Of a DNA stretch of 42,966 nucleotides, positions 24,714-32,101 are shown piece after piece. The position numbers and the translations under genes are program-made. Location: contig NZ_SRHY01000028.1 in assembly GCF_004565465.1 (NCBI RefSeq), positions 1 through 42,966 on the forward strand. The letters run 5' to 3'. This DNA is from Lentibacillus salicampi (GTDB lineage Bacteria; Bacillota; Bacilli; Bacillales; Amphibacillaceae). The first letter of the stretch is position 1. Each line of letters begins with the position of its first letter. The notes beneath the pieces are model-generated. The model was not told where the DNA came from. It was given only the letters and a program-made list of their open reading frames with translations, and ran no database searches.

Positions 24714-24863
24714 TTATTTTGCTAATTTAATGCCGTTCTTGTTTTCGTCCGGATTATCAAACCTATAGCCGTTGCGTTTCAAACTGTTTATTTCTGCTTT
24801 TGATAAATGCCCAGTAATTTTTAATGTCTGTCCGTCCTGTTTGCGGTACATTTCAGATATCAT
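24714..24863 (-). CDS. Small hypothetical protein, 49 aa
   Basis: Starts MISEMYRKQDGQTLKITGHL and continues with a polar helix and NGYRFDNPDENKNG. AGGGTGAG lies nine bases before the ATG. The gene is isolated by gaps holding the two copies of a repeated element. No family recognised. Confidence 0.6.
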   Translation of the reverse strand: MISEMYRKQDGQTLKITGHLSKAEINSLKRNGYRFDNPDENKNGIKLAK

Positions 24864-24896
24864 ATTTGCCCACTCACCCTTTCTGTGTGCTTTAAA

Positions 24897-24930
24897 AATC
24901 TATTTCAGGTATCTTAGGTCATGATAGATT
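24897..24930. repeat. Repeated element, copy 2, inside an inverted repeat
   Basis: AGGTATCTTAGGTCATGAT (24907-24925) shares the 10-bp core TTAGGTCATG with copy 1 and is flanked by AATCTA (24897-24902) and TAGATT (24925-24930). It is about 51 bases upstream of the start at 24863. Confidence 0.6.
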
Positions 24931-24949
24931 AAAAATCGTCACATGAGCC

Positions 24950-25330
24950 TTAAAACCATGAATTATCCGGACTCTCCACCTTCCTATCCAGTTTCCTGTA
25001 GCGCGGAGTAGTCGCTGATTCTTCAAGCGTGTACCCGTACGAGTAATACCGCGCCCGGAATGTCGAAAGTTTAATCCCGTTTTCTGCTGCTTTTTGCTCG
25101 TAATGCTTGACGATCCCCTGTTCCTGCACCGGTAAAGTCGCGGCCAGTTTCGGATCCATGCCCGTCTTGATGCGATAGTACAACGTGTGATATTTAATGC
25201 CGTTTTGTTCTGCTATTTTTTTATATTTCGCCTTAACCTTGTTCTGCCTGCGAACCGGCATGGCGGCCGCTCGTTCCGGGTCCATGCCGTTACTTACTCT
25301 CGTGTGATAGGTTTGCCTTTTTACAGTCAA
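24950..25330 (-). CDS. Putative DNA-binding protein with three tandem repeats, 126 aa
   Basis: Three repeats of about 42 residues, each a helix-turn-helix-like unit of the form YxxRxxxGMDPxxAAxxP followed by an AEQNGIK-type helix: TYHTRVSNGMDPERAAAMP, then LYYRIKTGMDPKLAATLP, then a diverged RARYYSYGYTLEESATTP. The protein is highly basic. Similar modules occur alone or beside HNH nucleases in phages, so DNA binding is likely. No nuclease motif is present. Confidence 0.75.
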   Translation of the reverse strand: MTVKRQTYHTRVSNGMDPERAAAMPVRRQNKVKAKYKKIAEQNGIKYHTLYYRIKTGMDPKLAATLPVQEQGIVKHYEQKAAENGIKLSTFRARYYSYGYTLEESATTPRYRKLDRKVESPDNSWF

Positions 25331-25647
25331 TCGGTATCACCTCGTAGGGCTTGCTTAGCCGTGTTCCTCACATAACCGTCCATGTTTTTAATGTAATCCA
25401 ATAATTGAAAGTATTCTTTGCCGTCCATGACCAAAGTAGGATTCAAGTCATGCTTGGTTCCGTTGTTTGCAAAGTCTTTCAATACCTCCCGCATCCGTTC
25501 ATTTTCGGATTCGAGTTGTTCGGTGCGTTCAGATTGTTGTATGAGCCATTCAAAATCCTCTTGAATCGATTGATCTTCTGCTGATCCTGGATTAAAATCA
25601 TATCCATGCACGTAATTCCATTTAATTGCTTTCAGCTGTTCACTCAT
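25327..25647 (-). CDS. Hypothetical phage protein, 106 aa
   Basis: Middle is a coiled coil (QQSERTEQLESENERMREVLKDF). The C-terminal part (DGKEYFQLLDYIKNMDGYVRNTAKQAL) is helical. Overlaps both neighbours by four to eight bases. Family not recognised. Confidence 0.7.
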   Translation of the reverse strand: MSEQLKAIKWNYVHGYDFNPGSAEDQSIQEDFEWLIQQSERTEQLESENERMREVLKDFANNGTKHDLNPTLVMDGKEYFQLLDYIKNMDGYVRNTAKQALRGDTD

Positions 25648-26215
25648 TATTTACACTCCTATCTAGGCGGTTTTCGGCAAAGCAGAGGACCTTATACATT
25701 TGACTTAGTTCATCTGCCCCAAATTTATTAAAATCACTTTCGTACACAACAATGACGGGAAAGTTATCAATTACTTTAGCTAGAACATCACCCCTCTGTA
25801 ACTTCCACACACCACGTCCGTGTCTCGCCCACCATCTACGCTCTTTTCCTTCTGCTATTTCGGTTTCCGTGGCGTGGCGGACAATATTATAACCAGCTGT
25901 ACTAAAATTCCCTAACTCGTCATATATTTCTACAATAGAATCCCAAGCCTTCATCACGTGCCACAATTCTTCTTTGTCTTCGCCCTTCCATTTCACCATC
26001 ACTGGGTCATCGCGCTTAAACTCCGGTTCGACTTCATAGCCGTAGTATAATGCTCTCAAAAAGTCAGGTGTAGGAATACCTAACAAGCATTTTTCAAATG
26101 TCGCTTCTGTTCTGATTTTATTCATGCGTTGTTGCCAATGGCTTTTCTCTAAATCTCTTTTGTATTTCTCGATAGCTTCTGCTTGCTCTGCTGAAACCTT
26201 CACTTTTTCACTCAT
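25640..26215 (-). CDS. Hypothetical phage protein, 191 aa
   Basis: An N-terminal helix (VSAEQAEAIEKYKRDLEKSHWQ) precedes a beta-rich, aromatic domain (DDPVMVKWKGEDKEELWHVMKAWD; RHATETEIAEGKERRWWARHGRG), ending in a helical tail. I recognise it only as the kind of early protein common in Bacillus and Listeria phages. Overlaps the 66-residue gene as ATGA. Confidence 0.7.
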   Translation of the reverse strand: MSEKVKVSAEQAEAIEKYKRDLEKSHWQQRMNKIRTEATFEKCLLGIPTPDFLRALYYGYEVEPEFKRDDPVMVKWKGEDKEELWHVMKAWDSIVEIYDELGNFSTAGYNIVRHATETEIAEGKERRWWARHGRGVWKLQRGDVLAKVIDNFPVIVVYESDFNKFGADELSQMYKVLCFAENRLDRSVNNE

Positions 26216-26412
26216 TCCGATTCCTCCATCTTTTTCAAATTTTCAACCACACCACGGGCCATTTCTTCAATGGTTTGATCGACTGCTGCTTCATGCGCAA
26301 ACATAACCGCCTCTTCCTCGTCTTGCGGTGTTCTGGCTGATTTTTGTTTATATTTGTTCATGATGTCGGTATAAAAATTAATTAATTCTTGTTTGGTTAC
26401 TGCCCCTTTCAT
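26212..26412 (-). CDS. Hypothetical phage protein, 66 aa, paralogue of the gene at 24412
   Basis: MKGAVTKQELINFYTDIMNK, then acidic helices. The TKQEL-FY start and acidic helical content match the 24412-24624 product. GGAGGATGGG before the ATG lies inside the upstream 25-residue reading frame. Confidence 0.75.
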   Translation of the reverse strand: MKGAVTKQELINFYTDIMNKYKQKSARTPQDEEEAVMFAHEAAVDQTIEEMARGVVENLKKMEESE

Positions 26413-26486
26413 TTCCCATCCTCCTCATACCATTTGTCAGGATCATAATTTTTAATGGCTTTGATCAGATTGATTAGCTTTTTCAT
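26409..26486 (-). CDS. Possible 25-residue peptide
   Basis: ATG-started frame MKKLINLIKAIKNYDPDKWY ending in acidic residues. It overlaps the next start as ATGA, and AAGGAGG lies 12 bases upstream, which is far. Tentative, but coupling favours it. Confidence 0.4.
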   Translation of the reverse strand: MKKLINLIKAIKNYDPDKWYEEDGK

Positions 26487-26658
26487 ATCGCTTCAAAGCC
26501 TCCTTTTGCCGCTTGACCTTCTTTTTAAGTTTCCTATTTTGCTTTTTCAGACTTGTAATATCTGTATAAAGCGTATCTTGCAACAACTTTTTGAGCCTGC
26601 TCGTACTAATAGATTTTTGATTTTTGATAACGCGCTTCAAATCATCCACACTTATCAC
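26452..26658 (-). CDS. Basic coiled-coil protein, 68 aa
   Basis: MISVDDLKRVIKNQKSISTS, then a highly basic coiled coil (LKKQNRKLKKKVKRQKEALKRYE). Could bind nucleic acid through charge alone. No family recognised. Overlaps both neighbours. Confidence 0.65.
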   Translation of the reverse strand: MISVDDLKRVIKNQKSISTSRLKKLLQDTLYTDITSLKKQNRKLKKKVKRQKEALKRYEKANQSDQSH

Positions 26659-26840
26659 CGCTTTCGATTTTCATGTCTTTCAAACAGCATTCTAGCTTCT
26701 GCACAAAACAGGGACAGAAATATCGTTAACCATGTATCGTGTTGATTTGGCATTAACTTACCGTATAAAATTAACTCATAAGTCTGCCAACCTATCGTGA
26801 TTAAAAACAGGAACGTTATTGTGTAAACAAGGTGCTTCAT
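26655..26840 (-). CDS. Small membrane protein, 61 aa
   Basis: From the ATG at 26840 with GGGAGTGG upstream. MKHLVYTITFLFLITIGWQTY is one membrane span. A second hydrophobic part (DTWLTIFLSLFCAEARML) and a basic tail follow. An upstream in-frame start would overlap the 39-residue gene and lacks a ribosome site. Function unknown. Confidence 0.7.
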   Translation of the reverse strand: MKHLVYTITFLFLITIGWQTYELILYGKLMPNQHDTWLTIFLSLFCAEARMLFERHENRKR

Positions 26841-26841
26841 G

Positions 26842-26961
26842 TCACCACTCCCTGAATTGCCAATTAAATAACCCTTGCCAGTATTCCGATAATCCCCCGT
26901 CAAAATTAATTTCAGCCGATCCCGCTTTGCGGTATTCGGATATTTTGAATTTGATTTTCAT
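26842..26961 (-). CDS. Small hypothetical protein, 39 aa
   Basis: MKIKFKISEYRKAGSAEINF then DGGLSEYWQGLFNWQFREW. GAGG seven bases upstream, ATGA overlap with the previous gene, and one base before the next start, so it sits exactly in the operon's coupled series. The ending is aromatic. Function unknown. Confidence 0.65.
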   Translation of the reverse strand: MKIKFKISEYRKAGSAEINFDGGLSEYWQGLFNWQFREW

Positions 26962-27227
26962 ACCCGGCCCTCAAGAACGTCCAACCAATGATCTATTTCC
27001 GGGTCATCCGTCAGACGGCGTATTTTATTGGCAATGAATTTCCGTTTTTCTTGCTCGGCAACAAGATATTTATAACCGTCCGTCTGTTCCTCTTGCGCCA
27101 TTTCAAGCCAATCATAATTATCTAATGGGTCAAGTGGTTGTCCATATTTCATGATGCCTTTTCGTTCCTGTATATTTGCCATTTCGCTAAATTTATCTTT
27201 TGTTAAATGTAAATGGTCAAGATTCAC
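26958..27227 (-). CDS. Hypothetical protein, possible all-alpha NTP-PPase-like domain, 89 aa
   Basis: Residues 20-60 read ERKGIMKYGQPLDPLDNYDW then EMAQEEQTDGYKYLVAEQE. A KYG-plus-acidic-helix pattern also occurs in phage dNTP diphosphohydrolase-like (MazG-fold) proteins, but the full metal motif is not clear. Overlaps the resolvase-like gene by 11 bases. Confidence 0.6.
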   Translation of the reverse strand: MNLDHLHLTKDKFSEMANIQERKGIMKYGQPLDPLDNYDWLEMAQEEQTDGYKYLVAEQEKRKFIANKIRRLTDDPEIDHWLDVLEGRV

Positions 27228-27510
27228 CGTTCATCAACTCCTGGAATTGTTCTAGTGTCATCACGACAAGCCACGGTTTGCGGTCTGCCTTTAATGCAAC
27301 TGCATCCGGCTGTTCTCTTTCGTCAAGTACATAGTCATATATCGTTTTGAAACCGTCTTTTTTGGCTTTCACTTCCCATTCAAGACCCATACCTATCACA
27401 TCGTTTCCGTAATGCTCCTGCGCCCCTGACAAGGGGACACGATAGCCCCCTATCAAGTCAGCAAATTCACGTTCTCGTCTTTGGCCTTTATCTCTGCTTG
27501 CTTTTCCCAT
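27217..27510 (-). CDS. PD-(D/E)XK nuclease, Holliday junction resolvase-like, 97 aa
   Basis: Compact protein with REREFADLIGGYRVPLSGAQ, then NDVIGMGLEWEVKAKK. E14/E16, D42-area and E-x-K (EVKAKK) give the PD-(D/E)XK pattern, as in archaeal Hjc-type resolvases and related phage nucleases. It lies beside SSB in the recombination/replication block. Substrate is inferred. Confidence 0.75.
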   Translation of the reverse strand: MGKASRDKGQRREREFADLIGGYRVPLSGAQEHYGNDVIGMGLEWEVKAKKDGFKTIYDYVLDEREQPDAVALKADRKPWLVVMTLEQFQELMNGES

Positions 27511-27523
27511 GTTATTCCTCCTA

Positions 27524-27967
27524 TCAGAACGGTAGATCGCTATCTGAGATGTCTATCGGTTCGCCGTTATCTTTGAATGGGTCTGTATTGCTTTTATCAG
27601 TTTGCTGTTGGCTATTTGATTGATTGCTAGATTGATTGTTTGATTGCTTTTTCGATTCCAAGAAAGCCACGTTATCAGCGACGACTTCAGTCACATAAAT
27701 CGTCCGACCTTCGTTGTTCTCGTAATTGCGCGTCTGTATTCTGCCAGTAATTCCGATTTGCGACCCTTTTTTCATGTAGTTTGCTAGATTTTCAGCAGGC
27801 CGCCGCCATACGACGCAATTGATAAAATCCACTTCGTTTTCACCGTTTTGATTCGTAAATGGCCTGTTTACCGCTAGTCTAAAATTTGCTACTGCTGTTC
27901 CGTTTTGGGTGTATCTCAAATCTGGATCGGCGGTTAACCTTCCTACAAGCGTTACATTATTAATCAT
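27524..27967 (-). CDS. ssb: Single-stranded DNA-binding protein
   Basis: OB-fold SSB covering residues 1-105, with [50 protein letters not shown] and [21 protein letters not shown] Gln/Asn/Ser-rich linker follows, then the acidic C-terminal tip DISDSDLPF that recruits partner proteins. AGGAGGG precedes the ATG. Confidence 0.97.
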   Translation of the reverse strand: MINNVTLVGRLTADPDLRYTQNGTAVANFRLAVNRPFTNQNGENEVDFINCVVWRRPAENLANYMKKGSQIGITGRIQTRNYENNEGRTIYVTEVVADNVAFLESKKQSNNQSSNQSNSQQQTDKSNTDPFKDNGEPIDISDSDLPF

Positions 27968-28325
27968 GATTAAACCCTCCTAAAATTTGTGGTGTTTTTT
28001 TATTTTGAATAATTGACTTGAATGTCATATCTCTGCCGTTAAAAGTCATCAATTCCGATTTATCGCACGTTCGGACTTTTTCTGCATAAAACAAATTCTG
28101 TGAAGCAATGAACACCGCCTGTTTTTCATTGAACGCATACACATATAGCGATTTTTGTCCATTTTTCAGTTCATAGATGTATGGGTCATATTTGATATTC
28201 ATCTTCTTTTTATAAGCTGCCAGTTCTTTGTTCATTCGGATGATGTGTTTTTCTTTGAAGTACAAATCCAGTTCGTGTGCATCGTCCGACATATTTAATA
28301 CTTGCTTTTCAAAAACCAAGAACAT
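27960..28325 (-). CDS. Hypothetical phage protein, 121 aa
   Basis: Basic, mixed fold ([58 protein letters not shown]). A second ATG at codon 12 could be the true start, since neither has a good ribosome site. Overlaps ssb by eight bases. Family not recognised. Confidence 0.65.
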   Translation of the reverse strand: MFLVFEKQVLNMSDDAHELDLYFKEKHIIRMNKELAAYKKKMNIKYDPYIYELKNGQKSLYVYAFNEKQAVFIASQNLFYAEKVRTCDKSELMTFNGRDMTFKSIIQNKKTPQILGGFNHD

Positions 28326-28374
28326 GATTAATGTTTGTAAATCCTTATACTGGCCGGATTGTTCAAAGAGTTCT

Positions 28375-29619
28375 TTAATAGTCAGTCAAATCACCCATTT
28401 TCCCAGTGGCTTTGTTGTAATAGACATTGACTGATCCGGTTGGTCCGTCCCGGTGCTTTGCGACTATAATTTCTAATTCGTTATCGTCTTGCTCTTTGTT
28501 GTAATAACTATCGCGGTAAAGAAACATAACCGCGTCTGCATCTTGTTCAATACTCCCGGATTCCCTCAAATCAGATAGCATCGGGCGCTTGTCTTGTCTT
28601 TGTTCCACGCCCCGCGATAATTGGGCCAATGTGACGACCGGGCAATCATATTCTTTTGATATAGCTTTCAATCGTGCGCTGATGTCGGACACCTTGGCAT
28701 GGTCTGAGTTAAATTTCCCCGGATTATGAATAAGTGTCAGATAGTCAATAAAGACAATTATTTGCTTACCTTCATGTTTGCGCTTGGCCCGTCTTATCTC
28801 TGACCGGATATTCGGAATTGTCTGCATCGGTTTGTCATAAATCTCATAATCAAGTGCATACAATTCATTAACAGCTTGTTTCCAGCTTTCTTTTTTGCTT
28901 TCAATCAAATCGTTAGGATTTCTTGTAAGAAACAAATTGATATTGCCCACTGTTGCTATCAACCGTCTAACAAGGCTTTTTTCACCCATTTCCAGCGAAA
29001 ATATAAGAGGCACATATCCATTCATTGATGCTGACAGCGCAAATTTAAGCATTGTCGCTGTCTTACCCGTTGACGGCCGCGCGCCCATGATATAGCTTGA
29101 CTGGTTACGGAAACCGCCTAATATTCCATCTAAATCCTTTAATCCAGTGGGAACGCCGTTTCGATCAATCTCCATGTACGGTTCATCCGCTAGCTGTTTT
29201 AGTGTTTCTTGCTTGTCCTGCCCTTCAGCCAAATTGACATCATCCAGCTTTTGTAGTTCTGAAATCAATTCATCATTGTTTGAATCACGCGCCAACCAAT
29301 CTTTTGCAATTCGTTCCGATTCACGCTTTTTATAGTCATCAATAAAGGAACGTTCATAGGATTCAAAGTTCTCAATATCGCCAGTTGCTTCTAATTGTGT
29401 GATAAAGTCAGGGCCGCCCATTTGTTGTATGTAATCGTAGTTGTCTGACAAGAGCGTGACCTGATCTATTGCTTTGTTTTCTTCCGCAAGTTTAAGCATA
29501 GACTGAAATAACAGCTTGCTAGATTCGTCTCGAAATTGATTTATTTGAATAACCGTTTCTTTGACAAGGGTATTGTCCTTCAAGAAACACCCTAATATTT
29601 CACGTTCTAAATAATTCAT
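28375..29619 (-). CDS. Replicative DNA helicase, DnaB family
   Basis: Hexameric 5'-3' helicase for phage forks. 414 residues. The N-terminal domain (1-100) begins MNYLEREILGCFLKDNTL. The RecA-like ATPase has Walker A GARPSTGKT (179-187), FSLEMGEKSLVRRLIA, Walker B VFIDYLTLI and LRESGSIEQDADAVMFLYR. It is encoded directly after a G39P-like loader and an initiator, the arrangement of SPP1 genes 38-39-40. Confidence 0.96.
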   Translation of the reverse strand: MNYLEREILGCFLKDNTLVKETVIQINQFRDESSKLLFQSMLKLAEENKAIDQVTLLSDNYDYIQQMGGPDFITQLEATGDIENFESYERSFIDDYKKRESERIAKDWLARDSNNDELISELQKLDDVNLAEGQDKQETLKQLADEPYMEIDRNGVPTGLKDLDGILGGFRNQSSYIMGARPSTGKTATMLKFALSASMNGYVPLIFSLEMGEKSLVRRLIATVGNINLFLTRNPNDLIESKKESWKQAVNELYALDYEIYDKPMQTIPNIRSEIRRAKRKHEGKQIIVFIDYLTLIHNPGKFNSDHAKVSDISARLKAISKEYDCPVVTLAQLSRGVEQRQDKRPMLSDLRESGSIEQDADAVMFLYRDSYYNKEQDDNELEIIVAKHRDGPTGSVNVYYNKATGKMGDLTDY

Positions 29620-29876
29620 AACAGCCCGTTTTCCTTCAGCATTTTTTCATGTTCGATTTGATCGTGAGACTTTTTGAAAACCGGAGTACGAATTTCCGCA
29701 ATTGTTGGCGGAAACTTTTCATTTAATATATGACGTTCCGCTTTTTGCATAACTGATGCTGGATTTTGGTCACTTAACAAGTTAGCCCAGTTGTCAATTT
29801 TTCTTTGCGTTATATCAAAGCTGTGATAATTGTCGCTTATCAAAGCCAGCACTTCATAAACTTGTTCTTTATTCAT
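29616..29876 (-). CDS. Helicase loader, G39P-like
   Basis: 86 residues. Residues 1-65 (VYEVLALISDNYHSFDITQ; KIDNWANLLSDQNPASVMQ; FPPTIAEIRTP) match the SPP1 G39P loader/inhibitor family, followed by a flexible charged tail. G39P delivers G40P helicase to the origin-bound initiator G38P. Overlaps both partners' genes by four bases. Confidence 0.85.
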   Translation of the reverse strand: MNKEQVYEVLALISDNYHSFDITQRKIDNWANLLSDQNPASVMQKAERHILNEKFPPTIAEIRTPVFKKSHDQIEHEKMLKENGLL

Positions 29877-30631
29877 GTCAGATCAAAGTCCTCCTTGCTT
29901 GGTGTTTTTGACTTTTGTTTTTTAACTTTCATGATCAGCTGATCGAATCGTTTACGCAATTTGTCAGGCGACATAACGTTAGACATTTCAAAGTCATCTT
30001 GTTGCACCCAATTCATCAAGTACGTGATTTGTTCTTCATTTCTGCCGTCTCTTTCCATCATCAGCCTTATTTCATTGGCCCACTTTTCAAAGTTAGGCTT
30101 TTTATTATTAGGATTGTTCTCCAATATCTTGTTATAGAATGATTCAGCCATAGAAAGATGCGTGTCGTCGTAAATATATTTGCGACTATACTTCTTTACA
30201 TTCTCTACATTCTCTACATTCTCTACATTCTTGTTTGTGTTCATCTGTTGTTCATCTGTTGTTCTTTTGTTGTTCATCTGTTGTTCACTTTCTTGGTAAT
30301 CAGACCACTTTATTATTGATATGATGCTATATTTAGTTGTTCTTTTGATGTTCAACATTCCCCACTTTTCAAGATTGTTTAAATACCTCCACCAAGTTAT
30401 TTCACTTTGTTGTAATTTGGGTTTAACTCCCCGATTTAAATCATTCGATAAAGATTGACGTCCTGTTATAAATTGCCCTTCTTCCAATTCGATCATTTGA
30501 TTGCCAATAATTTGTTCACGTTTTTTGTGTGAGGCTTTCATCAAACAGTACATCCATAGCTTGAAATAATAAGGGTCCTCCCAAATTGGGGAACACATCA
30601 TTTTGCGGTATAATTTAATATATCCTTGCAC
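29873..30631 (-). CDS. Phage replication initiator (SPP1 gp38/DnaD-like)
   Basis: 252 residues, GTG start with GAGGTGA upstream. The N-terminal winged helix is recognisable (GYIKLYRKMMCSPIWEDPYY; WWRYLNNLEKWGMLNIKRT). The middle has a low-complexity repeat (VENVENVENV), and the C-terminal half has a DnaD-like helical region (NEIRLMMERDGRNEEQITYL). The DNA encoding the middle holds tandem iterons, so the origin probably lies inside its own initiator gene, as in lambda O and SPP1 gene 38. Confidence 0.85.
   Translation of the reverse strand: MQGYIKLYRKMMCSPIWEDPYYFKLWMYCLMKASHKKREQIIGNQMIELEEGQFITGRQSLSNDLNRGVKPKLQQSEITWWRYLNNLEKWGMLNIKRTTKYSIISIIKWSDYQESEQQMNNKRTTDEQQMNTNKNVENVENVENVKKYSRKYIYDDTHLSMAESFYNKILENNPNNKKPNFEKWANEIRLMMERDGRNEEQITYLMNWVQQDDFEMSNVMSPDKLRKRFDQLIMKVKKQKSKTPSKEDFDLT
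30192..30292. repeat. Tandem iterons inside the initiator gene, candidate origin
   Basis: Three perfect copies of TTCTCTACA (30201-30227) plus a partial on each side, then four 11-bp units GTTCATCTGTT, GTTCATCTGTT, GTTCTTTTGTT and GTTCATCTGTT (30239-30282) plus a partial. The 11-mers do not keep a 3-base period, so the encoded protein is not a simple repeat there. Such gene-internal iterons are characteristic of phage origins bound by the encoded initiator. Confidence 0.75.
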
Positions 30632-30637
30632 ATTTGA

Positions 30638-30802
30638 TCACCTCGCAATCTCACAAATCGCATAATATTTACCAATCTCAATCACCCGATAGCCAGGGTA
30701 AGCAACAGACATATAATTGCTGATTTTTTGTTTAAGTTCTTGCTTGTCTGCTGACTCATCCCAGAATCTTTTGGCCAATATTACTCGGCTAATTTCCTGC
30801 AT
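30638..30802 (-). CDS. Small hypothetical protein, 54 aa
   Basis: MQEISRVILAKRFWDESADK, then SNYMSVAYPGYRVIEIGKYY, an alpha-beta-beta pattern. Overlaps the 127-residue gene by 14 bases and ends with AGGTGA of the initiator ribosome site. Family not recognised. Confidence 0.7.
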   Translation of the reverse strand: MQEISRVILAKRFWDESADKQELKQKISNYMSVAYPGYRVIEIGKYYAICEIAR

Positions 30803-31172
30803 TATTGTATTCCTGCATCAACGTATCTAATTGCTTCTTCAAAGCGTTGATAATCTCGGCCGTGCTATCCTTAGCATTGCGCCAGCGTTCCTTGTCTGCT
30901 TCCGCTTCTGATTCTTTTAACCGATAAGGATAAGCGGCCAATTCTGCAGCCGATTCTTTAACAATGCCCGTTCCTTCTGTATCTTGAATAGCTTGCGCAT
31001 ATGCCAATTTACGGGCTGAATAACATTGACCGTAATCATTAACAGCTGTTGCATGATGCCGTCCAATATGTTGCATGATCTCGGCATAAATTCTTATCTT
31101 CTTTGCCAGTTCAGCTGGTATTTCTTCGTTTAATTGTTCAGCTTGTGCGTATAGTTCAGAAAGTTTGCTCAT
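30789..31172 (-). CDS. Hypothetical helical phage protein, 127 aa
   Basis: Almost wholly alpha-helical (LSELYAQAEQLNEEIPAELA; SEAEADKERWRNAKDSTAEI), with conserved-looking NDYGQCYSARKLAYAQAI. Located between HNH nuclease and initiator, so possibly a recombination accessory protein. No motif shows this. Confidence 0.75.
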   Translation of the reverse strand: MSKLSELYAQAEQLNEEIPAELAKKIRIYAEIMQHIGRHHATAVNDYGQCYSARKLAYAQAIQDTEGTGIVKESAAELAAYPYRLKESEAEADKERWRNAKDSTAEIINALKKQLDTLMQEYNNAGN

Positions 31173-31488
31173 AATAAGCCACCAACTCTTTCCGTTTGTT
31201 CATTCGCCATTGCCGCCCTTTCGCTGTGCTATCCGCGAACCAATGGCATGTGCCAGAATTAGTGCTTGGGCCACATAAAAGAACAATATTAGCTGGATCG
31301 TCACCACTTCCTAATTGACCGGCTTGCTCTAAATGAGCCATTTGGAAGGCATATGAGCGGGTTCGACCACACCGCTCACATTTACCTTCTGACCGTCTTT
31401 CTACCTCTCTGCGCACCCGCTGTGTTATTCGTGTGCGGTCTTTTTGCTTTGGCTTTCGTCTTGGGAAGTTGGGCTTAGGTACTTGCAT
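31156..31488 (-). CDS. HNH endonuclease-like protein, 110 aa
   Basis: Basic N-terminus (PRRKPKQKDRTRITQRVRRE), then CERCGRTRSYAFQMAHLEQA and DPANIVLLCG...CHWFAD. Cys pairs and AH...N...H agree with a zinc-bound HNH fold. It adjoins ERF and Gam, so a recombination role is likely. Differs clearly from the packaging HNH protein at 19115. Confidence 0.8.
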   Translation of the reverse strand: MQVPKPNFPRRKPKQKDRTRITQRVRREVERRSEGKCERCGRTRSYAFQMAHLEQAGQLGSGDDPANIVLLCGPSTNSGTCHWFADSTAKGRQWRMNKRKELVAYYEQTF

Positions 31489-32101
31489 TTTTACCGCCCT
31501 CTTTCAGCTTCTTAGTCATCAAATCGTCCATTTGTTGATTGGTAACACCAGCTGATGATTGTTTAGCGAACCATTCGTTAAATTGTTCATCTGTACCGCC
31601 AGCCTTTTTAAATTTCGCTTGAATGACTGATTTAGAAGGTTGCTTCTGCGGTTTCTTTTGTTGTTGGTTATTTCGTTCATCAACGCCATTGTCACCCTCT
31701 GGATCATCACCAGTTGGTATCATAAAGGCTTTCATTAATGCGTATTTCTGTGCGCCTGTTATAGCTTTGTACACCGCTTTGTCGCCAGCGTCTTGACCTT
31801 CTCCGGCGCTGTGAATTTCTATCGTTTCGCCGCTGTCACCGTCAAAAAACGTAAATTTAACCTTGACTGTTGCAATATATTCAGTATGGTTTTTTCGGTT
31901 GATATGCTCACGTGTCGAATGTTCAACGACATCAGGAAGCATAATCACGTTTTGGTCTGCTAGTTCTTCTCTGACTTTTTCCTGTACGTCTGATTCAGTG
32001 GCATACTTATATTTGTTGAAGCTGTTCCAGCCTTTTTTCTCGATGTATTGTACTTGTTTCATAACGTGGGCCAGTTTTTTGATAAGAGACTTTTCATTCA
32101 T
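31475..32101 (-). CDS. erf: ERF-family single-strand annealing recombinase
   Basis: 208 residues. ERF core: AHVMKQVQYIEKKGWNSFNKYKYATESDV, TEYIATVKVKFTFFDGDSGE and AGDKAVYKAITGAQKYALMKAFMIPTGDDPEGD, which fits ERF well. The tail is Gln/Lys-rich with a short helical C-terminal domain. Works with SSB on resected ends, often for circularisation of phage DNA. Follows the Gam-like gene in an eight-base overlap. Confidence 0.93.
   Translation of the reverse strand: MNEKSLIKKLAHVMKQVQYIEKKGWNSFNKYKYATESDVQEKVREELADQNVIMLPDVVEHSTREHINRKNHTEYIATVKVKFTFFDGDSGETIEIHSAGEGQDAGDKAVYKAITGAQKYALMKAFMIPTGDDPEGDNGVDERNNQQQKKPQKQPSKSVIQAKFKKAGGTDEQFNEWFAKQSSAGVTNQQMDDLMTKKLKEGGKNAST

Noticed and set aside
24897..24930. 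Hammerhead or other self-cleaving ribozyme in the repeated element
   Set aside because: The CUGAUGA...GAAA core is not present in the right order. Only the CUGAAA piece is found.
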